The notes beneath the pieces were generated by a model. That model was not told the DNA's origin. It searched no databases and saw only the letters and a list, made by a program, of their open reading frames with translations. A stretch of DNA of 64,000 nt from Oceaniferula flava. Lineage in GTDB: Bacteria > Verrucomicrobiota > Verrucomicrobiia > Verrucomicrobiales > Akkermansiaceae. Positions within the stretch are counted from its first letter, which is position 1, and each line of letters starts with the position of its first letter. Positions 58,337 through 64,000 of the stretch are shown here, one piece after another. The position numbers and the translations under genes were made by a program. The stretch spans positions 558,001 to 622,000 of the forward strand of contig NZ_JAFBGL010000001.1 in the NCBI RefSeq assembly GCF_016811075.1, given 5' to 3'.

Positions 58337-61300
58337 TTAGCGGCCTACGTTTGAGGCGGCTTCGTGCGACTCTTCGGCGGCTTCCAGTTCGGCGCGTTCT
58401 TTGGGGATCACGCGGATGAATTTCTTCACGGACTTTTCCCAGTTATCCAAGATTCGCTGAGCACGGGCACTGCCGGTGAGTTCAACGTGTTTTTCAACCA
58501 GACGTTTGACCTCGGCGATGTCCTGCTCACGCCGGATGGGGAGGGGGGCCACCATCTCGGTGTTGATGCGCGATTGGAAACGGCCGTCTTTATCGTAAAC
58601 AAAGGCGGTGCCTCCGGACATACCGGCTCCGAAGTTCTTGCCAGTGAGGCCGAGGATAAGCACCAGACCGTTGGTCATGTATTCACAGCCGTGGTCGCCG
58701 ACGCCTTCACAGACGGCGGTGCCACCGGAGTTACGAACGCAGAAGCGCTCTCCGGCACGACCATTGATGTAGAGCTCACCACCAGTGGCTCCATACATGC
58801 AGGTGTTACCTGCCAGGGAGTTGTCAGCAGGTTCGAACTGAACGTTGTCTTCCGGCTGCACCACGATGCGGCCACCAGCCATGCCTTTACCGACGTAGTC
58901 GTTAGCTTCGCCGATGGCATTGATGTTGATGCCGCCACAGAGGAAGGTGCCCAGCGATTGTCCGGCGGAGCCGCGGAAGGTCAGGTTGATTGTGCCGTTT
59001 GGCAGGCCATGGTTGCCGTGCACTTCGGCAATGCGTCCGGAGAGGCGGGTGCCGAGGTTGCGGTCGGTATTGACCACCTTGTATTCAAGGTTCACCGGCT
59101 GACGATCCATGAGATCGGCAAAGTCCTCGCTGCCGATGCTGCTCTTGACGTCTTCGATGATCTGTAGGTCGAGCGCTGGCTTTTGGATACCATCGTTGCG
59201 ATCCTGTTGGCAAATGCGAGCCACGTCCTTGGGATCGCACTCCAGCGTCTTGGCCACGGCAGGAGCGATGTCCTTGAGCACGGGGCTGAGGTCGATGGAG
59301 TTTGCCTTTGGATGGTCTGGGACCTCGCGCTGACGCAGGAACTCGGGGCGGCCAATCAGCTCGTCCAAGGTTTTGACACCGAGGCCTGCCATGATCTTGC
59401 GTGCTTCGTCGGCGACTGCGTAGAAGTATTTCACCACCATTTCCGGAGTGCCGTTGAACTTGGCGCGCCATTTGGGATCGGTGGTGGCAACACCTACCGG
59501 GCAGTTGTTCAGGTGACAGCGGCGGACGTAGACACAGCCCATGGCAATCATCGCCATGGTGCCGAAGTTGTATTCCTCCGCGCCGAGGATGGCGGCGGTG
59601 ATGATATCGCGTCCGTTTTTCATGCCACCATCGGTGCGCAGTGTAACTCGCGAGCGCAGGTTGTTCAGCACCAGAGTCTGCTGAGCCTCGGAAAGGCCCA
59701 TTTCCCATGGCAGGCCGGCGTGTTTGGTGGAGGACAGCGGTGAGGCTGCGGTTCCGCCGTCGTGACCGGAGATCAGGATGACATCGGCATCGGCCTTGGC
59801 CACACCGGCGGCCACGGTGCCGACACCGGCTTCTGCCACCAGCTTGACGGTGACTTTGGCACGTGGGTTGATTTCCTTCAGGTCGTGGATCAGCTGGGCC
59901 AGATCCTCGATGGAGTAAATATCGTGGTGCGGCGGTGGTGAGATCAGCTGCACACCCGGCTGGGTGTTGCGCAGGCGGGCGATGATGCCATTCACCTTGT
60001 GACCGGGAAGCTGGCCACCTTCACCGGGCTTCGCTCCTTGGGCCATCTTGATTTCCAGCTCATCGGCATTGACCAGATAGTGCGCGGAAACGCCGAAACG
60101 TCCGGATGCGATCTGCTTGATTCGGGAGCGTGCCCAGTCGCCATTTGGATAAGGTTGGAAACGACGAGGGTCCTCGCCGCCTTCACCGGAGTCCGACTTG
60201 GCACCGATGCGGTTCATGGCAATGGCCAAAGTTTCGTGGGCTTCCGGTGACAGCGCCCCCATGGACATGGCGGCGGTGGTGAAGCGGCGCACGATGTTCT
60301 CGCGGGGCTCTACTTCTTCGAGTGGCACAGCACCATCGCTGGACGGCACAAATTCAAAGAGGTCCTTGATGGTGACCGGATGCGTTTCCAGGGAGGCTTT
60401 GACGTAGTCATCGTAGTCCTCCTGCTTACCGTCCTTGAGGTAGGTGTGGAAGTTCTTGATCACCTCGGTGGTGATGGCGTGACGTTCGCCCTGCTTGCGG
60501 TAGCGGTAGTAGCCAGGATCGCCCAAGGGCAGTGGCTTGCCTTTGCTGATGAGCACGCGCAGCTCGTCGAGCTCTTCGCTGTCGTCCAAGACATCGGCGA
60601 AGGCCGCTTTGTGACGGATGATGGATTCCTCGGCGATTTCTTTGAAGCCGATGCCGCTGAGGCGTGACGGAGCGCCGGTAAAACAGACATCCATGACTTC
60701 TTTGCCAATGCCGATGGCCTCGAAAATCTGCGCTCCCTGATAGGAGTTCAGCACGGAGATACCCATCTTGGACATGATCTTGAGCAGGCCTTTTTCCAGT
60801 GCCTTGCGGTAGTTGCTCATCGCCTTGCTCTCGGAGATGCCGTCGCCAATTTTGCCTTTGGTGTCGTTGCGCACGATGTCGCGGACGGTGGCGTAGCCGA
60901 GGTATGGGCAGACGGCGGTGGCGCCGAAGCCGAACAGGCAGGCGATTTGGTGGGTATCGCGGGCTTCACCGCACTCGACCACCAAGGAGCAGCGAAGACG
61001 CTTGCGCACGCGGTTCAAGTGGTGGTGCACGGCACCGGTGATCAGCATGGCGGGCAGAGGCACGCGCTCGGCGGATGCGGCGCGGTCGGAAAGGATGAGC
61101 ACGTTGATGTTTTCATCCACGGTGGCCTCAGCTTCCATGCAGACTCGTTTCACGGCGTCTTCCATGCCGGCTGCTCCGGTGGAGGCGTCCCAGGTGATGT
61201 CGATCACGCGGTTCGGGAAGCCATGTTCCTCCATGTCTTTGATCCGGTGCATTTCCTGCTCGAGCAGGATGGCGGAGTCGAGATTCAGCACGCGGGCGTG

Positions 61301-62986
61301 TTCCGGAGTTTCGGCTAACAGGTTACACTCGGCACCGAGACCGGCGGCGAGCGTCATCACGGAGCGCTCGCGGATCGGATCGATCGGTGGGTTGGTCACC
61401 TGGGCGAAGAGCTGCTTGAAGTAAGTCGGCAGGAGACGTGGGTAGCTGGAAAGCACGGCCAGTGGGATGTCGTCACCCATGGAGAAAACCGCTTCCTGAG
61501 CGCCTTTGATCATCGGCGGGAAGACCATGTCGAGTTCCTCGGTGTTGATCGCATGCATGATCTGCATGCGTGAGAGGTCGACGGGGTCGATTTCCACGGC
61601 GGGAGTTTGAGGGTCCGGGGAGATGAAATCGTGGAGTTCCAGACGGTTTTCATCGATCCAGCGACGGTAGGGGGCTTTTTTCGCCAGACCTTCCTTGATT
61701 TCACGGTCGAACTTCAGCTCTCCAGTGCTGAGGTCAGCGCTGAGCATCTGTCCGGGTCCGAGACGGCCGGTGCGGATCACCTTGCTGCTGTCGATCTGCA
61801 CGGCACCGATTTCGGAACCGATGTAAAGCAGGCCGTCTTCGGTGAGTTTGAAGCGCGACGGGCGAAGGCCATTTCGATCGAGCGAGGCGCAGAGTTTGTT
61901 GCCATCGGTGTAGACCAGGCCGGCAGGGCCGTCCCATGGCTCGGCGAACGAGCGGTGATACTGATAGAAGGCGCGCAGGTCATCGGAGATGTCGGCATCG
62001 TCGCGGAAGGCGGGGGGAACCAGCATGCACATCGAGTGCTCCAGCGAGCGGCCGGAGAGGGTGAGTAGCTCCAGCGCGTGGTCGAGGCTGGCGGAGTCAC
62101 TTTCGTCTTCGCGGAGAACATTCTTCAGCAGCTCGACATCTTCGCCCCAGATTTCGGATTCGAAGAATTCCTCACGGGAGGCCATCCAGTTGCGGTTGCC
62201 GCGCACGGTGTTGATTTCCCCGTTGTGGCACATCATGCGGAATGGCTGACCGAGCGGCCAAGCGGGGAATGTGTTGGTGGAGAAACGTTGGTGGTAAAGA
62301 CAGATGGCGGTCTCGAACTCAGGATTCTGGAGATCGAGGTAGAAGGCCTTGAGGGTGGCTGGCATGGCCAGGCCCTTGTAAGAGATCAATCGACTGGAAA
62401 AGGAGGGGATGTAGAAGTTTTCAATCGTCTTGGTATCGCGCTCGATGCTGCGGCGGCAGAGGTAGAGCTGACGCTCAAAGTGATCGGCGTCCCAGCCCTC
62501 GGGTTTTTCCATCAGCAGGTGGAGGATCTGCGGGCGGGTTTTCTGCGCCAGCTTGCCCAGCTCTTCAGGAGCCACGGGAGCCTCGCGCCAGCCAATCAGG
62601 GAGATTCCGCGGGCCGCGATAGTTTTGGCCGTCAGCTGCTTGATTTCTTCCTGCGCAGCTTGGTCGTCGAAGGGGAGGAAGAATACGCCCACCGCCAGAT
62701 CGGTATCGTCTTTCAGCTCGGTGCCGAATTCAGCGGCAGCCTTGCGGAAAATCGGGTAGGGGATCTGGCTGAGGATGCCTGAGCCGTCGCCGGTTTTCAT
62801 ATCAGCGTCAACAGCTCCGCGGTGCGTCATGTTACATACGGACTCGATCGCCAAATCGACGATTTGATATGAGCGCTTGCCGTGGATGTTGGCAATCGCG
62901 CCCATGCCGCAGTTATCTCTCTCGGTGGAGAAACTGTGCATGGATCCGGTGCTGTCTGGTGTGTTGTTGTGATATGGGAATGACAT
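58337..62986 (-). CDS. gltB: Glutamate synthase large subunit
   Basis: The start at 62986 gives MSFPYHNNTPDSTGSMHSFS, a short propeptide before the catalytic Cys26 of D-N-C-G-M-G; an extension to 63052 is possible. The 1549-residue protein has a class II glutamine amidotransferase domain (to about 430), a central domain, and an FMN-binding synthase domain with K-P-G-E-G-G-Q-L-P-G-H-K-V near 990-1005. A 3Fe-4S motif C-V-Y-V-R-R-C-H-L-N-N-C-P near 1135 follows, and a glycine-rich C-terminal beta-helix domain ends it. It makes glutamate from glutamine and 2-oxoglutarate. No small subunit (gltD) is visible in the window. Confidence 0.95.
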   Translation of the reverse strand: MSFPYHNNTPDSTGSMHSFSTERDNCGMGAIANIHGKRSYQIVDLAIESVCNMTHRGAVDADMKTGDGSGILSQIPYPIFRKAAAEFGTELKDDTDLAVGVFFLPFDDQAAQEEIKQLTAKTIAARGISLIGWREAPVAPEELGKLAQKTRPQILHLLMEKPEGWDADHFERQLYLCRRSIERDTKTIENFYIPSFSSRLISYKGLAMPATLKAFYLDLQNPEFETAICLYHQRFSTNTFPAWPLGQPFRMMCHNGEINTVRGNRNWMASREEFFESEIWGEDVELLKNVLREDESDSASLDHALELLTLSGRSLEHSMCMLVPPAFRDDADISDDLRAFYQYHRSFAEPWDGPAGLVYTDGNKLCASLDRNGLRPSRFKLTEDGLLYIGSEIGAVQIDSSKVIRTGRLGPGQMLSADLSTGELKFDREIKEGLAKKAPYRRWIDENRLELHDFISPDPQTPAVEIDPVDLSRMQIMHAINTEELDMVFPPMIKGAQEAVFSMGDDIPLAVLSSYPRLLPTYFKQLFAQVTNPPIDPIRERSVMTLAAGLGAECNLLAETPEHARVLNLDSAILLEQEMHRIKDMEEHGFPNRVIDITWDASTGAAGMEDAVKRVCMEAEATVDENINVLILSDRAASAERVPLPAMLITGAVHHHLNRVRKRLRCSLVVECGEARDTHQIACLFGFGATAVCPYLGYATVRDIVRNDTKGKIGDGISESKAMSNYRKALEKGLLKIMSKMGISVLNSYQGAQIFEAIGIGKEVMDVCFTGAPSRLSGIGFKEIAEESIIRHKAAFADVLDDSEELDELRVLISKGKPLPLGDPGYYRYRKQGERHAITTEVIKNFHTYLKDGKQEDYDDYVKASLETHPVTIKDLFEFVPSSDGAVPLEEVEPRENIVRRFTTAAMSMGALSPEAHETLAIAMNRIGAKSDSGEGGEDPRRFQPYPNGDWARSRIKQIASGRFGVSAHYLVNADELEIKMAQGAKPGEGGQLPGHKVNGIIARLRNTQPGVQLISPPPHHDIYSIEDLAQLIHDLKEINPRAKVTVKLVAEAGVGTVAAGVAKADADVILISGHDGGTAASPLSSTKHAGLPWEMGLSEAQQTLVLNNLRSRVTLRTDGGMKNGRDIITAAILGAEEYNFGTMAMIAMGCVYVRRCHLNNCPVGVATTDPKWRAKFNGTPEMVVKYFYAVADEARKIMAGLGVKTLDELIGRPEFLRQREVPDHPKANSIDLSPVLKDIAPAVAKTLECDPKDVARICQQDRNDGIQKPALDLQIIEDVKSSIGSEDFADLMDRQPVNLEYKVVNTDRNLGTRLSGRIAEVHGNHGLPNGTINLTFRGSAGQSLGTFLCGGININAIGEANDYVGKGMAGGRIVVQPEDNVQFEPADNSLAGNTCMYGATGGELYINGRAGERFCVRNSGGTAVCEGVGDHGCEYMTNGLVLILGLTGKNFGAGMSGGTAFVYDKDGRFQSRINTEMVAPLPIRREQDIAEVKRLVEKHVELTGSARAQRILDNWEKSVKKFIRVIPKERAELEAAEESHEAASNVGR

Positions 62987-63148
62987 GATGAGAAAAACTG
63001 ATTCGTTGAAAATGAGGGGCTTGTCTTCAGGGTGGAAGTCGAAGCTCGTCATCGGGCGATTCGGCGGCAGAGCAATTAAGCCCTTAGCAGGTCGCTTGCC
63101 AAGTGCGAAGTCTGTCAGGACAAAGGCGGAGCGAGGGGGCTGAAATGG

Positions 63149-63628
63149 TTAGATTTTGCCGGACAGAAGCACGATAGCCGAGATTCCGATGGTGACTAGA
63201 TAGAGGATCAGCATGATGAGGATCATGATTCCCATTTGAGTCCAGAACGTTCGCTGGTGGGCGATCGCTTGCTCGAGATCCTCGATGCGATGGCTGATGT
63301 TGAGCCGGGTGATCGAGCGCTCGTATCTCGAGAGTCTGAGAGAGGGGATGATGAACAGCACTGCCAGCACCAGGTAGAAGGAAGCCAGCAGGATGATTGA
63401 GAGCAGAGGAAAGCTGCCCAGCATCTTGCGCGCGGTCATCGCCGCGATAATCAGGATGAACCCTGCTGTGATATAACCGGCTAAGCTACAGAATTTCACC
63501 CAAGGGCGGGTATGACGCAGGTGCTCTACCACCAGTGCGGGAGCCTCGCCGGGCTGCTGTGGGGCGGAGTCATGCCACTCCTCGATCTCGGGAGACTCCA
63601 AGGGTGGGCGGTAGGGATCTTCGTTCAC
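63149..63628 (-). CDS. Small membrane protein of unknown function
   Basis: The 159-residue protein has an acidic/Pro-rich N-terminal tail (about 1-35). Three hydrophobic segments lie near 47-66, 75-95 and 131-155, joined by a conserved-looking S-R-Y-E-R-S-I-T-R-L loop. This hydropathy fits uncharacterised three-helix inner-membrane proteins. No catalytic residue is recognised. It precedes gltB on the same strand with 162 nt between. Confidence 0.7.
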   Translation of the reverse strand: MNEDPYRPPLESPEIEEWHDSAPQQPGEAPALVVEHLRHTRPWVKFCSLAGYITAGFILIIAAMTARKMLGSFPLLSIILLASFYLVLAVLFIIPSLRLSRYERSITRLNISHRIEDLEQAIAHQRTFWTQMGIMILIMLILYLVTIGISAIVLLSGKI

Positions 63629-63745
63629 GGGCCAGATTCTAATCTCTTAAAACAAATTTTGGCACTTCCAAGTTACGAAAAAGAACGATAGTTCGGTGCT
63701 CGTCACCGCGATGACTTGAAGTTATCCAGTGGTCATTAGCAAAAA

Positions 63746-64000
63746 ATGAGTAGTGAGGAATTCCAGGCCGTGGAGAGTGGCGACGGGCTATCGGTGATCG
63801 ATGAGCCCCCGGCCGTTGCTGTGCCGATGGAGTTAGGTGGGAAGCTTGCCGGCCTCTCACTACCTCGGCAGGTGCTGGCTCTTGCGCTGTGGCCATTTTT
63901 ACAAAACCTGATGGGCGTGGGTGTCGGTTTCGCAGACATGATGATCGCGGGCCGGATGGAAAGTGGCGAAGCCAGTGAGGCAGTCATGGATATGATGGGA
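63746..64000 (+). CDS. Start of a MATE-family efflux transporter, partial
   Basis: The ATG at 63746 opens a frame running off the window after 85 codons. After about 35 hydrophilic residues it enters a hydrophobic helix containing A-L-W-P-F-L-Q-N-L-M-G-V-G-V-G-F-A-D-M-M, which matches the first helix of MATE transporters (P-x-x-L-x-x-L-x-G-x-x-D-x-x-M). It would export cationic compounds using Na+ or H+. An open frame on the other strand here is antisense. Confidence 0.7.
   Translation, partial: MSSEEFQAVESGDGLSVIDEPPAVAVPMELGGKLAGLSLPRQVLALALWPFLQNLMGVGVGFADMMIAGRMESGEASEAVMDMMG

Noticed and set aside
58337-62986. D-A-S-T-G-A-A in the glutamate synthase as an ApbE flavinylation site
   Set aside because: The protein is cytosolic and has its own noncovalent FMN site; ApbE acts on extracytoplasmic proteins, so the match is coincidental.
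1-64000. CRISPR arrays, insertion sequences or prophage
   Set aside because: I saw no regularly spaced repeats, no transposase motifs and no phage structural genes in the window.

Overview
The window looks like chromosome of a marine or polysaccharide-degrading member of the Verrucomicrobiota. The evidence is indirect: four secreted Cys-type sulfatases, a PVC-type dehydrogenase beta-propeller, exported Gfo/Idh and sugar-isomerase proteins with twin-arginine signals, a PEP-CTERM protein, and a high-GC gene set otherwise typical of a Gram-negative heterotroph. No 16S gene is present, so the genus is not resolved.

Layout. 1-1.7 kb: tail of a heme A synthase-like gene, alanine dehydrogenase and tRNA-Thr(UGU). 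1.8-11.8 kb: a defence-type island, all on the minus strand. It holds an HNH nuclease, a compact RHH-GNAT-XRE-ImmA cassette (visibly AT-richer, with an 11-bp inverted repeat upstream), and a type I restriction-modification operon (hsdR - kinase-like accessory gene - hsdM - hsdS). 12.4-32.1 kb: a plus-strand sulfated-glycan locus. It contains a GH43/GH117-type propeller glycosidase, a DUF6786-like lipoprotein, four sulfatases, a 1320-residue secreted protein fusing SGNH, PVC dehydrogenase, HEAT, azurin-like and discoidin-like domains, a sialate O-acetylesterase-type enzyme and a GH95 fucosidase. A GspG-like pseudopilin and two unrecognised envelope proteins are embedded in it. 32-42 kb: housekeeping genes (amidase, YmdB, M42 peptidase, FtsY, secreted EEP nuclease, sodium:solute symporter, protoporphyrinogen oxidase) and a structured intergenic RNA candidate near 38.4 kb. 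42-49.4 kb: a large low-complexity TPR-like protein, a monothiol glutaredoxin, and a run of exported isomerase, oxidoreductase, SUMF1-fold protein and ApbE. 49.4-64 kb: RlmN, CysK, PurU, a propeller/cytochrome c pair, a PEP-CTERM protein, glutamate synthase large subunit and the start of a MATE transporter.

How the genes may work together. The glycan locus could desulfate (sulfatases), deacetylate (SASA) and defucosylate (GH95) an exported or surface-bound sulfated polymer, with periplasmic redox enzymes oxidising released sugars. Two electron-acceptor solutions occur in the same window: an azurin-like copper domain fused to one dehydrogenase, and a separate translationally coupled cytochrome c for another. 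The sulfatases need formylglycine maturation. The only SUMF1-fold protein here lacks the expected active-site cysteines, so the maturase probably lies elsewhere.

Most novel candidates: the azurin-containing fusion (16590-20552), the RHH-GNAT-XRE-ImmA cassette (2828-5130), the kinase-like gene inside the type I RM operon, which shows a likely one-base frameshift (8601-9284), the shared N-terminal module of the 52980/55073 gene pair, and the exported isomerase/oxidoreductase/SUMF1/ApbE run. All assignments come from reading the sequence; no database search was run.
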